Shown here piece after piece: positions 36,101 to 45,935 of a stretch of DNA of 64,000 bases (position 1 is the first letter of the stretch; each line of letters starts with the position of its first letter). Made by a program: the position numbers and the translations under genes. The notes below the pieces were generated by a model. It made no database searches. It was not told the DNA's origin and saw only the letters and a program-made list of their open reading frames with translations. Origin of the DNA: Shewanella sp. MBTL60-007 (GTDB taxonomy: Bacteria > Pseudomonadota > Gammaproteobacteria > Enterobacterales > Shewanellaceae); assembly GCF_019654915.1 (NCBI RefSeq), contig NZ_BPET01000011.1, forward strand, positions 37,128-101,127. Direction: 5' to 3'.

Positions 36101-38248
36101 ATGTTCAAAAACCTATTTTTTCAAACCAAAGCACTACCAGAGCTGTCATCTCAACTCGATGCAGAAATCCCACGCTACCCGCCATTCCTGAAGGGGTTGC
36201 CAGCTGCATCACCTGAAGATTTGCAGTCCACACAAGACGAGCTAATTGCCAAACTTCGCCAGGTACTTGGCTTTAACCAGCGTGAGTTTCAAAGGCTGAT
36301 TCAGCCCTGCATTGATCATCTGGCTGCTTATGTTCATTTATTGCCAGCTTCTGAGCATCATCATCACAGTGGTGCTGGTGGTTTATTACGTCACTCGTTG
36401 GAAGTTGCTTTCTGGGCGGCACAAGCTGCTGAGGGGATCATCTTTGTTGCCAGTGGCACCCCAGTTGAGAAAAAAGAGCTAGAGCTAAGGTGGCGTGTTG
36501 CGGCGGCTCTTGGCGGTTTGTTCCATGATATTGGTAAGCCTGTTTCAGACTTGTCTATTACAGACGAAGATGGACGCTATCAGTGGAACCCTTTTTTAGA
36601 AACATTATCCCAGTGGACCACAAATAGCAGCATTGAACGCTATTTCATTCGCTGGCGCGACGGACGGTGCAAGCGGCACGAGCAATTTTCAATTCTGGTT
36701 TTAAACCGGGTGATGACACCAGAGTTGCTCGCCTGGTTAACCCAGCCAGGCCCTGAGATTTTGCAAGCCATGCTGGAGGCAATTGGCAATACCGATCCCG
36801 AGCATGTCCTGTCTAAATTGGTTATTGAAGCTGACCAAACCAGTGTCCAGCGAGACCTGAAAGCTCAACGAATTTCCGTTGACGACAATGCCCTTGGTGT
36901 CCCAGTCGAACGCTATCTACTTGATGCCATGAGGCGATTACTTGCCAGTTCCCAGTGGTTAGTCAATCAGCGAGATGCCAGAGTTTGGATACGAAAATCG
37001 AATCAATCAACCCATCTTTACCTGGTTTGGAAAAGCGCGGCTAAGGACATCATTGAGCTCTTGGCCAAAGACAAGATACCTGGCATTCCAAGAGATCCCG
37101 ATACCCTTGCGGACATCCTTATTGAGCGAGGATTGGCCACTAAATCCGCCTCGAATGAGCGATATGAAAGCCTTGCCCCTGAAGTGCTGATCAAAGACGA
37201 CAAGCCAATCTGGTTAGCTATGCTACATATAGTTGAGGCCGATTTATTGTTCAGCTCGAATGTACCAAGTAGCGTGAGACTGTTTAGCAAATCTGAGTGG
37301 GAAGCAACACAGCAAACACAAGCAGAGCCACAGAGTCGCTCCATTGAGCAGCCAGGCTTGGCTGACGCGTCATCATCAATCGAACACGGCAATTCGTCTG
37401 AGTCGCCATCGACAAACTCGTCCGAACAAGATGATGAACTTCGTCATGCCAGTGATGTTAATAACCCCCAGGCAACTGAAAATGCTCCAGGTGATGAATG
37501 TGAAAAGCCTAACAATTCATATGATGGCGCTATCTCAAATAACGTAAACCAGCACGATGAAGAAGCATTGAATCTGCCTGAATTTTTGGCGTGGGTCCCA
37601 GAGGCCAGCAGTGCGTTGGTTATGGTTGGTGAACAGATACTGATCCGCTATCCCGATGCCGTAAGGCCTTGGTGCGCTCCCCGAAAACTGCTTGCTGAAC
37701 TCAGTCGATTAGATTGGCTTGAACTAGATCCAGCAAACCCGACACGTAAGGCCAGAACTGTGACTACGAATGATGGCGTTCAGGAGCAAGGGTTACTGCT
37801 GAAAGTATCGATTTCTAAAGGGCTAACTGCACTGATAGATCTCTCCAATCAAGACGAAGAACCGGCGGAAATTAAGGATGAAGTAGCTGCACAGCGTCCG
37901 AGTCGAACTGAGACAACCAATGCCCAAGCAAAAGAGCCCGTCACAAAAGCGGAGCGTAAGCAAAAGCCGATTGCGGCCAATGCGAACTCAAGTACAGACC
38001 CCAAACACGCGCAGCGCCAACAGATGGTTAATTTTGTGAAAGATTTGCCCATCTTACTGACCGATGGCGATTACCCAGACGTGGATCATAGTGTCGATGG
38101 TATTCGCGTCACAATTCAAACCTTACGCCAAATCGCCAATGCGCATGGCATTCCAGCCGGACAGCTACTTCGGGGGATTTCGGCCAGTGACCAATGCCAG
38201 TTTGATGAGGGGGAAACGGTTCTGTTTACCGCTCACGCTGAACGTTAA
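36101..38248 (+). CDS. traI: MobH-family conjugative relaxase TraI
   Basis: TraI nicks oriT and leads the strand into the recipient. The 715-residue protein has the MobH histidine cluster HHHHSGAGGLLRHS (His86-89) and an HD motif GLFHDIGKP (His142, Asp143). This is the TraI_2 relaxase type rather than the tyrosine type. A serine- and asparagine-rich low-complexity linker (about 410-490) separates it from a C-terminal TraI_2_C domain (FLAWVPEASSALVMVGEQILIR). It heads the traI-traD operon, and an inverted repeat overlies its ribosome site. Confidence 0.94.
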   Translation: MFKNLFFQTKALPELSSQLDAEIPRYPPFLKGLPAASPEDLQSTQDELIAKLRQVLGFNQREFQRLIQPCIDHLAAYVHLLPASEHHHHSGAGGLLRHSLEVAFWAAQAAEGIIFVASGTPVEKKELELRWRVAAALGGLFHDIGKPVSDLSITDEDGRYQWNPFLETLSQWTTNSSIERYFIRWRDGRCKRHEQFSILVLNRVMTPELLAWLTQPGPEILQAMLEAIGNTDPEHVLSKLVIEADQTSVQRDLKAQRISVDDNALGVPVERYLLDAMRRLLASSQWLVNQRDARVWIRKSNQSTHLYLVWKSAAKDIIELLAKDKIPGIPRDPDTLADILIERGLATKSASNERYESLAPEVLIKDDKPIWLAMLHIVEADLLFSSNVPSSVRLFSKSEWEATQQTQAEPQSRSIEQPGLADASSSIEHGNSSESPSTNSSEQDDELRHASDVNNPQATENAPGDECEKPNNSYDGAISNNVNQHDEEALNLPEFLAWVPEASSALVMVGEQILIRYPDAVRPWCAPRKLLAELSRLDWLELDPANPTRKARTVTTNDGVQEQGLLLKVSISKGLTALIDLSNQDEEPAEIKDEVAAQRPSRTETTNAQAKEPVTKAERKQKPIAANANSSTDPKHAQRQQMVNFVKDLPILLTDGDYPDVDHSVDGIRVTIQTLRQIANAHGIPAGQLLRGISASDQCQFDEGETVLFTAHAER

Positions 38249-38296
38249 TCCATTTGAAATTAATCGGATTGCAAACGGTTATTTTGCGGAGCATGA

Positions 38297-40117
38297 ATGA
38301 AAGAAAACGCATACGAGATGCCTTGGCGCACGAATTATGAAGCCATGGCAGCAGCAGGTTGGCTGGTAGGGGCCACTGGGGCAATAGCCGCAGAAATGCT
38401 GACTGAGCTACCACCTGAGCCATTTTGGTGGATGACGGGGATTTCCTCGGGCATGGCGTTGTACCGCCTGCCCGAGGCTTACCGTCTTCATAAGTTACAG
38501 AAGGGACTAAAAGGCAAACCTTTGGCATTTATGGAGCTTTCGCATTTGCAAAAAGTGATGGCAAAACATCCTGATGAATTGTGGTTAGGTTATGGCTTTG
38601 AGTGGGACCAACGCCATGCCCAACGCGCTTATGAAATCTTAAAGCGGGATAAGCAAACCTTGCTTAACCAGGGTCACGGCAAGCAAATGGGCTCGACCTG
38701 GATTCATGGTGTCGAGCCCAAAGAAGAAGATGTGTACCAGCCAGTTGGTCATACTGAGGGGCACACCTTAATTGTCGGTACGACCGGTGCAGGGAAAACC
38801 CGATGCTTTGATGCGATGATCACCCAGGCCATTTTGCGCAATGAAGCCGTGATTATTATTGACCCCAAGGGAGACAAAGAGCTTAAGGATAATGCACAGC
38901 GAGCCTGTATTGCCGCCGGTAGTCCTGAGCGCTTTGTGTATTTTCATCCGGGTTTTCCAGAGCATTCAGTACGTCTTAATCCCCTGAGAAACTTTAACCG
39001 GGGCACTGAAATTGCCAGCCGTATTGCGGCACTAATCCCATCCGAAACCGGGGCTGATCCATTTAAAGCCTTTGGCCAAATGGCACTGAATAACATCGTT
39101 CAAGGTCTGCTGCTTACTTCACAACGTCCTGATCTGAAAACCCTGAGAAGATTCTTGGAAGGTGGCCCAGAAGGCTTAGTTATAAAAGCCGTCACAGCCT
39201 GGGGGGAGCAGGTGTATCCGAACTTTAGTGTGGAGATTAAGCGCTTTACCGAAAAGGCTAATACCTTGGCAAAACAAGCTATGGCGATGCTGCTTTTTTA
39301 CTATGAACGCATTCAGCCTGTTGCCGCCAATACCGATTTGGAAGGCCTTTTGAGCATGTTTGAGCACGATAGAACCCACTATTCCAAGATGGTGGCCTCA
39401 TTGATGCCGGTGCTCAATATGCTCACATCAAGTGAACTAGGTCCATTGCTATCACCGATTGCAAACGATGTGGATGACAGCCGGTTAATTACGGATTCTG
39501 GCCGTATTATCAACAATGCCCAAGTGGCCTATATCGGCTTGGATTCATTGACTGACGCCATGGTTGGCAGCGCCATCGGTTCGTTGCTTTTATCCGATCT
39601 CACCGCTGTGGCCGGTGACCGCTATAACTATGGTGTTGAAAATCGTCCCGTAAATATCTTCATCGATGAGGCTGCTGAAGTCGTCAACGATCCCTTCATT
39701 CAACTGCTCAACAAAGGCCGTGGCGCAAAAATGCGTTGTGTGATTGCTACTCAGACCTTTGCTGATTTTTCAGCTCGTACAGGCAGCGAAGCTAAGGCCC
39801 GTCAGGTGTTAGGTAACATCAACAACCTGATAGCTCTTCGGGTGATGGACGCCGAAACGCAGCAGTACATTACCGACAATCTGCCTAAGACTCGGTTGCA
39901 GTACATCATGCAAACTCAAGGTATGTCGTCCAACTCGGACAGCCCCGCGTTGTTTACCGGCAATCATGGCGAACGCTTGATGGAGGAAGAAGGCGATATG
40001 TTTCCACCGCAGTTATTAGGCCAGCTTCCCAACCTGGAGTACATCGCCAAGCTTTCAGGTGGCCGCGTGATCAAAGGCCGCATTCCTATTTTAACCAGCT
40101 CTACACAGGCAGCATAA
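38297..40117 (+). CDS. traD: Type IV coupling protein TraD
   Basis: TraD is the inner-membrane ATPase that delivers the relaxosome to the transfer channel. In 606 residues I see two N-terminal hydrophobic segments (about 18-35 and 45-58). Walker A VGTTGAGKTRCFDA (Lys167), IIIDPKGDKEL and Walker B VNIFIDEAAEVVN follow. The ATP-site arginine-rich and AT-Q motif (CVIATQTFADF) is present. It lies 48 bases after traI and ten bases before the next gene, in one operon. Confidence 0.95.
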   Translation: MKENAYEMPWRTNYEAMAAAGWLVGATGAIAAEMLTELPPEPFWWMTGISSGMALYRLPEAYRLHKLQKGLKGKPLAFMELSHLQKVMAKHPDELWLGYGFEWDQRHAQRAYEILKRDKQTLLNQGHGKQMGSTWIHGVEPKEEDVYQPVGHTEGHTLIVGTTGAGKTRCFDAMITQAILRNEAVIIIDPKGDKELKDNAQRACIAAGSPERFVYFHPGFPEHSVRLNPLRNFNRGTEIASRIAALIPSETGADPFKAFGQMALNNIVQGLLLTSQRPDLKTLRRFLEGGPEGLVIKAVTAWGEQVYPNFSVEIKRFTEKANTLAKQAMAMLLFYYERIQPVAANTDLEGLLSMFEHDRTHYSKMVASLMPVLNMLTSSELGPLLSPIANDVDDSRLITDSGRIINNAQVAYIGLDSLTDAMVGSAIGSLLLSDLTAVAGDRYNYGVENRPVNIFIDEAAEVVNDPFIQLLNKGRGAKMRCVIATQTFADFSARTGSEAKARQVLGNINNLIALRVMDAETQQYITDNLPKTRLQYIMQTQGMSSNSDSPALFTGNHGERLMEEEGDMFPPQLLGQLPNLEYIAKLSGGRVIKGRIPILTSSTQAA

Positions 40118-40126
40118 GGAGTCTGT

Positions 40127-40687
40127 ATGCATCATTCTGTCTGTCTGAAAATGACAACACTTACCAGTAAAGAAATGCTCGCTCAGTGGCAGCAACATAA
40201 CCCCCAGTTCAAGGAAACCTTAAGACTGCTTGAAACCGACTGGCCTCATGCTTTGGCCTCGGTGTATTGCTTGGCGGACTACTTAACGGATGCGTTCACG
40301 TTAGATGGCCATTCCATCTTTGATTTGTGTCTGTGTAATGGTTTGGGCAGTTATGAAGAAGTCAGTTGTGATGATGATAGTGTACGCCTTTGGCATTTCA
40401 TTGAGGCACTGACCTGGACTGCCGCCAGTGCTTTAACGGGGATTCGCCTGCGTGATCCTGACCATTTCGAGTGGGCCGCCGTAGATGGTGTGTATTTCTA
40501 CTCCTGGATTCGTAATCGTCCAAATCGGATGGCGTATCTGGCTGAAGGACGCATCGAAGTGCGTTATGTCAGCGGTCATACGACGACAAAGCGGCTTCAA
40601 CAAGTGATTAAAGCCCGGATTATGACGCCAACCGTTGCAGCCATGCTGGCCCGAGTAGAAGAGGATGTTTGGCATGAGCAAGCATAA
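40127..40687 (+). CDS. Conserved ICE transfer-region protein, function unknown
   Basis: This 186-residue soluble protein has an acidic middle (CNGLGSYEEVSCDDDSVRLWHF) and ends WHEQA. AGGAG lies five bases before the ATG; a second Met at residue 9 is possible. It lies between traD and the DUF4400-like gene in the SXT/R391 core, and its 3' end overlaps the next start. I recognise no catalytic motif; a role in conjugation is inferred from position only. Confidence 0.75.
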   Translation: MHHSVCLKMTTLTSKEMLAQWQQHNPQFKETLRLLETDWPHALASVYCLADYLTDAFTLDGHSIFDLCLCNGLGSYEEVSCDDDSVRLWHFIEALTWTAASALTGIRLRDPDHFEWAAVDGVYFYSWIRNRPNRMAYLAEGRIEVRYVSGHTTTKRLQQVIKARIMTPTVAAMLARVEEDVWHEQA

Positions 40688-41309
40688 GTCGGTTTGGCTG
40701 CTGTGTCTGGCACTGATGCTGGAGATTATTGCCATTGGCGTATTAGTGCCCGGTGATTGGACTGGCCGGGTTATTAGTAAAGAGAAGCAGATGATCCAAA
40801 ATCAATTGGGCGCACAAACAAGCTATTGGATTGGTCAAACTAGCCATGGCTGGTATCAATCATGGGTTGTAGATACGCAGATGGAGCAATCTGTGCGAGA
40901 TTTTCTCATCCCCACTGAAGAGCAGCGACTGCGCTCTAAAGGGATGGAGAACATGGGAGGCTTTTGGTTTGTCTGGGTAGAAGACCGTATTCAGGCATTT
41001 TTTGATGTGTTGTACCAAGTGTTCACTCGATTTGCGTTGCTGATGGTCTGGTTGCCCTTTGCGCTTATTCTCATGTTACCGGCGTTGTGGGATGGCTTGA
41101 TGACCTGGAAGATTAAGAAGACAACCTTTGATTTTTCGAGCCCTATCATTCACCGCTATAGCATGATAATTCTGGGTTCAGGCGTCATCTTACTGTTTAT
41201 GGGATTGTTCGCCCCGTTGGCTATTCCACCGGTGGTTCTACCGTCGATGATCATCGGCTTGGCATTGATGGCAGGGTTGGCGTTAAGCCACTTGCAGAAG
41301 AAGATATGA
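40674..41309 (+). CDS. DUF4400-type integral membrane transfer protein (s043/TraJ position)
   Basis: A membrane protein of 211 residues with about four transmembrane segments: WLLCLALMLEIIAIGVLV at the start, FALLMVWLPFALILMLPALW in the middle, and two near the C-terminus (MIILGSGVILLFMGLFAPL and SMIIGLALMAGLALSHL). SXT/R391 elements have a DUF4400 gene here, next to traD. The start at 40674 has GAGG nine bases upstream; the in-frame ATG at 40665 is too close. It overlaps the previous gene by 14 bases. Confidence 0.82.
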   Translation: MSKHKSVWLLCLALMLEIIAIGVLVPGDWTGRVISKEKQMIQNQLGAQTSYWIGQTSHGWYQSWVVDTQMEQSVRDFLIPTEEQRLRSKGMENMGGFWFVWVEDRIQAFFDVLYQVFTRFALLMVWLPFALILMLPALWDGLMTWKIKKTTFDFSSPIIHRYSMIILGSGVILLFMGLFAPLAIPPVVLPSMIIGLALMAGLALSHLQKKI

Positions 41310-41335
41310 GGCCAGTTAGGCCTCATCTTGTAGAG

Positions 41336-41923
41336 CTAAAACCTTACGCCAACGGTATTGCCATTCTCGTCTTCCGCTGGCAAATGATAAGTATCAATAA
41401 GATGACCTTGAAGCCAAATATATTGCGGCATCCAAAACGAGTACTGTCGTATAAGAGCCAATACTTCTTTCAGCGGTTTGTTTGCATGAGGCTCGGCAAG
41501 GCGAAAGTACATGAATGAGCAATCATCTCGAAAGTACTCCTGAAGCTCTGAATCTGATAGCGTTTCTTTTAGCGGCCTGTTTTGTTCGTCGTCCTCATCA
41601 TGGGAGTTGGCATAAATTTCAAATAGCTGCTTTTCAGTGAGCATCTCCAAGAAATGGTCTTCAATTAAAACCCCATCACTGGTATCGACATCCATACCAT
41701 CTTTGACATCAAAAGCCATGACACATCCAGAAGATAACGCCACCTCTGATGGCTTCAGTACGTCATTGGCTTGTACAACCTGATGCCAATGATTAAAGCC
41801 AACAGAGATTGCAATTTCATCGAGTGCTTGAGTGTGTGTAATGGATTTTTCACGTTTAAGCTTTCGTGCTTTTTGCTTTAAACGTTCAACCGTGTCAGAG
41901 GAAATGATTTTAGTAATTTGCAT
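41336..41923 (-). CDS. Cargo protein with N-terminal glyoxalase-related helical domain, function unknown
   Basis: The 195-residue protein starts MQITKIISSDTVERLKQKAR. Residues 10-50 (ARKLKREKSITHTQALDEIA then VGFNHWHQV) resemble the small helical domain found at the start of many glyoxalase-superfamily-related proteins. The rest is acidic and unrecognised (NSHDEDDEQNRPLKETLSDSEL). AGGAG sits seven bases before the ATG. It lies against the transfer genes, between the DUF4400 gene and traL, a known cargo site of SXT/R391 elements, so it is probably an accessory gene. The 288 bases before traL hold only the traL promoter region and no clear gene. Confidence 0.7.
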   Translation of the reverse strand: MQITKIISSDTVERLKQKARKLKREKSITHTQALDEIAISVGFNHWHQVVQANDVLKPSEVALSSGCVMAFDVKDGMDVDTSDGVLIEDHFLEMLTEKQLFEIYANSHDEDDEQNRPLKETLSDSELQEYFRDDCSFMYFRLAEPHANKPLKEVLALIRQYSFWMPQYIWLQGHLIDTYHLPAEDENGNTVGVRF

Positions 41924-42211
41924 TGAGTTTCTCCTATTAGCGAATACGGTGCCCACTGCCGAGGTCGCAGAAAAAACCTAAGCAAAAAATAAATTTGATA
42001 TGCATGTCGTCCCATCCGGGTTTGCTAAAGTGGGCAGCTGGTCTCGACACGACCAATATCCTCATCATATCAACCGCATCAAAAAGATCAATTGTTAGTA
42101 TTGTCTGAGTAGAACCCTCAAAACCTTCAAGAATTCGGCATCTAGCTGACCACTGAAGCTGCCAATCCCGAGGCATCCTTCACTTCTCAATTCAAACAAC
42201 GAGGAGTGACT

Positions 42212-42493
42212 ATGGAACCTGTAAATATTCCATCCTATATCGATGACCCGCCGCACTTCCTGCTTTGGAGTGCCGATGAGATGGCTCCCATTCTGTTGGG
42301 GCTAGTGATCGGCATTTTTACCGGTAATGCCTTGGTTTTATGCCTGTTGGGGTTGGTGACAACCAAGCTCTATCGGCGTTTTCGTGATGGTCGCCCAGAT
42401 GGTTTTATTCTTCACGCCATCTACTGGGCTGGACTGTTGCCAACCAAAGCCAAGACGATCCCTAACCCATTTATCAGGAGCTATCTGCCGTGA
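42212..42493 (+). CDS. traL: Conjugal transfer pilus assembly protein TraL
   Basis: TraL is a small inner-membrane component of the F-type type IV secretion system (VirB3-like). The 93-residue protein shows IPSYIDDPPHFLLWSADE followed by a hydrophobic segment (APILLGLVIGIFTGNALVL). The ATG at 42212 has GAGGAG five bases upstream. It heads the traLEKBVA cluster; its stop overlaps the traE GTG start. Confidence 0.92.
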   Translation: MEPVNIPSYIDDPPHFLLWSADEMAPILLGLVIGIFTGNALVLCLLGLVTTKLYRRFRDGRPDGFILHAIYWAGLLPTKAKTIPNPFIRSYLP

Positions 42494-43116
42494 AGTTCGA
42501 CGTGTTTTTAAAATCATGGCAAGGCACGCAATTAGAGAACCGATGGCAACGGTTTCTGATTGCAGTGCTGGTGCTATCTAACTTGCTGCTTGCGGTTGCG
42601 GCATTTTCTCGCAATACCGTAGTGGCCATTCAACCACCAACCTTGTCTGAAACGGCTGAAGTGTCACGAAACCAAGCTACTCAACCTTACCTTGAATCCT
42701 GGGGACTCTACCTGGCTGAGCTTATGGGCAACGTGACGCCGGGTAATGTGTCCTTTATCCGGGTTGCCATTGAGCCGCTACTTTCTCCAGCGGTGTACCA
42801 GCAAGTGGTCGATGCACTGGAGATTCAGGCAAGACAAATCCGCGAAGACCGGGTCACGCTCAAATTCCAACCTAGACAAGTGGAGTATGAGTATGAAACC
42901 GGCCATGTCTTTGTGACCGGTTATTCCTTGGTTTCTGGGCCATCTGGAGATGAGCAGCGCCAAACTCGCACCTATGAGTTTGACATCGATATTGAGCAAT
43001 ACCGTCCAAAACTTAGCTGGATGGATACGTATGAGGGGCAAGCTAGAACGAAGCGCGTTCGTGAAAAGTTGACCCAAGAGCAAAACCGGAGGGTGAATGA
43101 TGCGAACCAAAATTAG
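42490..43116 (+). CDS. traE: Conjugal transfer pilus assembly protein TraE
   Basis: TraE is the VirB5/VirB8-like inner-membrane protein of F-type systems. The 208-residue product has an N-terminal transmembrane helix (FLIAVLVLSNLLLAVAAF) and a periplasmic domain (ESWGLYLAELMGNVTPGNV). It starts with GTG within the traL stop region, nine bases after AGGAG, and overlaps traK by 17 bases. Confidence 0.92.
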   Translation: MKFDVFLKSWQGTQLENRWQRFLIAVLVLSNLLLAVAAFSRNTVVAIQPPTLSETAEVSRNQATQPYLESWGLYLAELMGNVTPGNVSFIRVAIEPLLSPAVYQQVVDALEIQARQIREDRVTLKFQPRQVEYEYETGHVFVTGYSLVSGPSGDEQRQTRTYEFDIDIEQYRPKLSWMDTYEGQARTKRVREKLTQEQNRRVNDANQN

Positions 43117-43996
43117 TCGATGGATGACACCAAGCTTAATCGCAATGAGCTTGAGTGGCGTCCTTTTATCTCAAGCGTCGTATGCAGACGTGGAATTGCC
43201 GATTGTGCCAGCCAGTGTGATGAAGCAGTCTGCTACTGCAAATCCACCGGTTCAAAGCAATACGGTTTCAACGGATGCGCCAACAACGTTACTGATGACA
43301 CCGGGGGTTAATGAACTGATCCCTGTAGCACTTGGTCATCTGAATCGGATTGTGACGCCGTTTGAATCGCCTCAGGTGAGAACAACCAGTGATGCTCAGA
43401 CGCAAATCAAGGGGAATGTTGTATATGTGGCTACGGACAAAGAATCACCGGTTTCACTTTACATCACTCCGCCTGGTCAGGAAGCGCCCGCATTATCTGT
43501 CACCTTAGTACCTCGTCGTATTCCACCGCGTGAAATCACCTTAGCTATTGATGGTCAGCAGTGGCCTATTAAGGGCGTCGTGAACCGAAAAGCCGCCACT
43601 TGGGAAACGGCTCAGCCATACGTCGATAGCTTACGTGATTTACTCAGACGCCTTGCACTAAATGAGTTACCACAAGGCTATGACATCCGTTTGGCTGGCC
43701 AAACCGACACAAGCCCGAAATGTTTTCAGCCGGGCTTAAAGTTTGGTTTTAAGCAGGGGCAAATTGTGACGGGACATTACTTCACCGTCTATGTAGGACT
43801 GGTTGAAAGCTTTGCCGATGAGCCGATAGAAGCCAGAGAAATAGCCTGTCATGCACCGGATATAGTGGCAAGCGCCTACTGGCCTCGCAATATCTTGTTG
43901 CCGGGTGAAAAGACTGAGTTGTATGTGGTTGTTCGCAATCATCGTGAAGAAGCGATGGAAAGTCTGCGACCTTCGCTTCTTGTGGGAGGTGAATAA
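43100..43996 (+). CDS. traK: Type IV secretion secretin-like protein TraK
   Basis: TraK is the VirB9-like outer-membrane-associated part of the F-type core complex. The protein (298 residues) has a signal peptide (PSLIAMSLSGVLLSQASYA, then DVELP). A proline-rich stretch and a beta-rich secretin-like domain follow, with LRRLALNELPQGY and VYVGLVESFADEPIEARE. GGAGG lies upstream; two adjacent ATGs compete (43097, 43100). traB follows after two bases. Confidence 0.92.
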   Translation: MRTKISRWMTPSLIAMSLSGVLLSQASYADVELPIVPASVMKQSATANPPVQSNTVSTDAPTTLLMTPGVNELIPVALGHLNRIVTPFESPQVRTTSDAQTQIKGNVVYVATDKESPVSLYITPPGQEAPALSVTLVPRRIPPREITLAIDGQQWPIKGVVNRKAATWETAQPYVDSLRDLLRRLALNELPQGYDIRLAGQTDTSPKCFQPGLKFGFKQGQIVTGHYFTVYVGLVESFADEPIEAREIACHAPDIVASAYWPRNILLPGEKTELYVVVRNHREEAMESLRPSLLVGGE

Positions 43997-43998
43997 CG

Positions 43999-45288
43999 AT
44001 GAAAGCACAATGGGAACAAATGAGCCCGAACATGAAGCGGGGCCTATCGGTTGCTGGTATTGCTGGTGGTATCATCCTTATGGTGATGGTGTTTTCACCT
44101 AATCCTGACGATGGCTCAAGCAGTCGGAACCGGCAGGAAACGATCCGGCACATTCTTACGGATACCAATACTCGTGATGTTGGGGTCGATAGTTTGGCTG
44201 CGAACGTAAAACTACTCAGTGAGCGCAATGAACAGTTACGTCGTGAAGTTGAGCGCTTGCGTCGTGACGTCGATTCAGGACGGCTAAGCCCAGGTTCGCC
44301 TTCTATACCAAGTGAGGTCAATGCGGAGCTGGCCCGCCTTCGAGCGGAACTTGATGATGTTCGCGCAGGAGGTGATGCAGCAGTTGAAGGCACAAATAGC
44401 CGTTATGAAGTGCCTTTATCTGCCATGGAATTACCCAAAGACGAAAAGCCTCTGCCGTCTAACCCAGACGACTATTTTGCCAATGCGCCGCTGCCTGATC
44501 CGCTCTATCAGCAGCCAGCCAATGGCCAAGGTACACGAGCACGAGATGTTCCATTGCCGCCAATCACGATTCGTATGATTGAGCCAGAAGTGGTTGCTGA
44601 ACCAGAGGTTGTTGTGCAAGAAGCGCCGCCTTTGTATCTACCGGCGGGCAGCATCATCTCAGGTACTTTGATCACAGGTTTGGATGCACCTACTCACGAG
44701 TCCGCAAGACGCGAGCCTTTTCCTGCATTGCTGAGGATTCAAAAGGAAGCCATTTTACCCAACCGATTTAGAGCGGATATCAAAGAGTGTTTCTTGATCG
44801 CCGCAGGTTACGGTGATTTGAGCTCTGAGCGTGCTTATTTGCGAGGCGAGACCATTTCATGTGTGAGAGAAGATGGTGGCGTCATTGAAACGCGACTGGA
44901 TTCTTATGCCGTGGGTGAAGACGGTAAAGCCGGTATTCGTGGCCGATTAGTGTCGAAACAAGGCCAGCTGGTGGCCAAATCGATGATGGCCGGATTCCTT
45001 CAGGGCTTGGCAGGCGCATTTGATGTGAATCCTGTACCAACGATTCAGACGGGTAATGCCGGTGATACTCAGTTGTACCAGCAAGTCATGAGCCAAGAAG
45101 CATTACAAGGCGCTGCGATTAAAGGCACTGGTAAAGCATTGGATCGAGTGGCCAAGTTCTATTTGGACATGGCAGAAAATATGTTCCCAGTCATAGAGGT
45201 AGACGCTGCAAGGAAAATAGAAGTCATAGTCACTCGTGGGGCCTCGTTGTCGTTGGCCACTTCGCAAGGGGGAGGTGCAAGAAGATGA
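43999..45288 (+). CDS. traB: Type IV secretion protein TraB (VirB10-like)
   Basis: TraB spans from the inner membrane to the outer-membrane core complex. In 429 residues I see a cytoplasmic start, one transmembrane helix (LSVAGIAGGIILMVMVF), a coiled coil (LLSERNEQLRREVERLRRDV) and a proline-rich linker. The TrbI/VirB10 domain comes last (YLPAGSIISGTLITGLDAPT; ECFLIAAGYGDLSSERAYLR). AGGTG precedes the ATG, and the upstream overlap with the traK end implies one transcript. Confidence 0.94.
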   Translation: MKAQWEQMSPNMKRGLSVAGIAGGIILMVMVFSPNPDDGSSSRNRQETIRHILTDTNTRDVGVDSLAANVKLLSERNEQLRREVERLRRDVDSGRLSPGSPSIPSEVNAELARLRAELDDVRAGGDAAVEGTNSRYEVPLSAMELPKDEKPLPSNPDDYFANAPLPDPLYQQPANGQGTRARDVPLPPITIRMIEPEVVAEPEVVVQEAPPLYLPAGSIISGTLITGLDAPTHESARREPFPALLRIQKEAILPNRFRADIKECFLIAAGYGDLSSERAYLRGETISCVREDGGVIETRLDSYAVGEDGKAGIRGRLVSKQGQLVAKSMMAGFLQGLAGAFDVNPVPTIQTGNAGDTQLYQQVMSQEALQGAAIKGTGKALDRVAKFYLDMAENMFPVIEVDAARKIEVIVTRGASLSLATSQGGGARR

Positions 45289-45362
45289 AAAAATCCTGCA
45301 TGTTGCTAACCGATCGAAGTCCGTTTCAGACAATAAGATGTGTATCCAGAGGAGAGTTAACC

Positions 45363-45935
45363 ATGACGACATCAATGCAGAACAACCCAAAGCACCAGTC
45401 AAAACAGTGGTCTAAAGCTGGATTACTTTTATTGGCAGTCGGCTCAACCTTATTGTCTGGCTGTAGTTCATTGGGTCTTGGGAGTAGTGAATATGGATGC
45501 CCAGGTATGCCTGACGGTGTGCGCTGTTTATCCGCTCGTGAAGTCTATGAGCTTACCAGTAATGGCGCTGCACCCAAGACGATTGATGCTGTGGCGACTC
45601 GAATTGGTTCTCCCTCTGGGTATTCACAATCTGATTTAGAGACAGGACTGCTGAGCCATCCAGCATTACCTGAGACGCAGCAATCTGCACCTATTCGCAT
45701 TCCTTCAAGGGTGATGCGAATTTGGATTGCGCCTTGGGAGGATGACCGTGGAGATCTGAATTTATCCAGCTACGTGTTTACCGAAATTGAACCGCGCCGG
45801 TGGGATATTGGGGTGTCAGCACCTCGAATGGTTTCGCCTGTGCTACGTCCACTTCAGACTCAGAGCGATTCAACCTCAGCGGGAGCTGATGGTAAGCGCG
45901 ATAACTTGAGTATCTACGGAGAAACTAACGAATGA
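45363..45935 (+). CDS. traV: Conjugal transfer lipoprotein TraV
   Basis: TraV is the VirB7-like outer-membrane lipoprotein that anchors TraK and TraB. From the chosen start the product has 190 residues with a lipobox LLSGC after a basic n-region (KHQSKQWSKAGLLLLAVG). GMPDGVRCLSAREVYELT follows, the cysteine-containing segment typical of the family. GGAG lies upstream of the ATG at 45363; the longer frame from 45285 would bury the signal peptide. Its stop overlaps the traA start (ATGA). Confidence 0.9.
   Translation: MTTSMQNNPKHQSKQWSKAGLLLLAVGSTLLSGCSSLGLGSSEYGCPGMPDGVRCLSAREVYELTSNGAAPKTIDAVATRIGSPSGYSQSDLETGLLSHPALPETQQSAPIRIPSRVMRIWIAPWEDDRGDLNLSSYVFTEIEPRRWDIGVSAPRMVSPVLRPLQTQSDSTSAGADGKRDNLSIYGETNE

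Noticed and set aside
41937..42176. Minus-strand 79-codon frame before traL
   Set aside because: No family resemblance and no ribosome site; it covers the probable traL promoter and the start of the neighbouring minus-strand gene.
43782..44393. Minus-strand 203-codon frame opposite traK and traB
   Set aside because: Arginine- and serine-rich antisense of two well-supported transfer genes.
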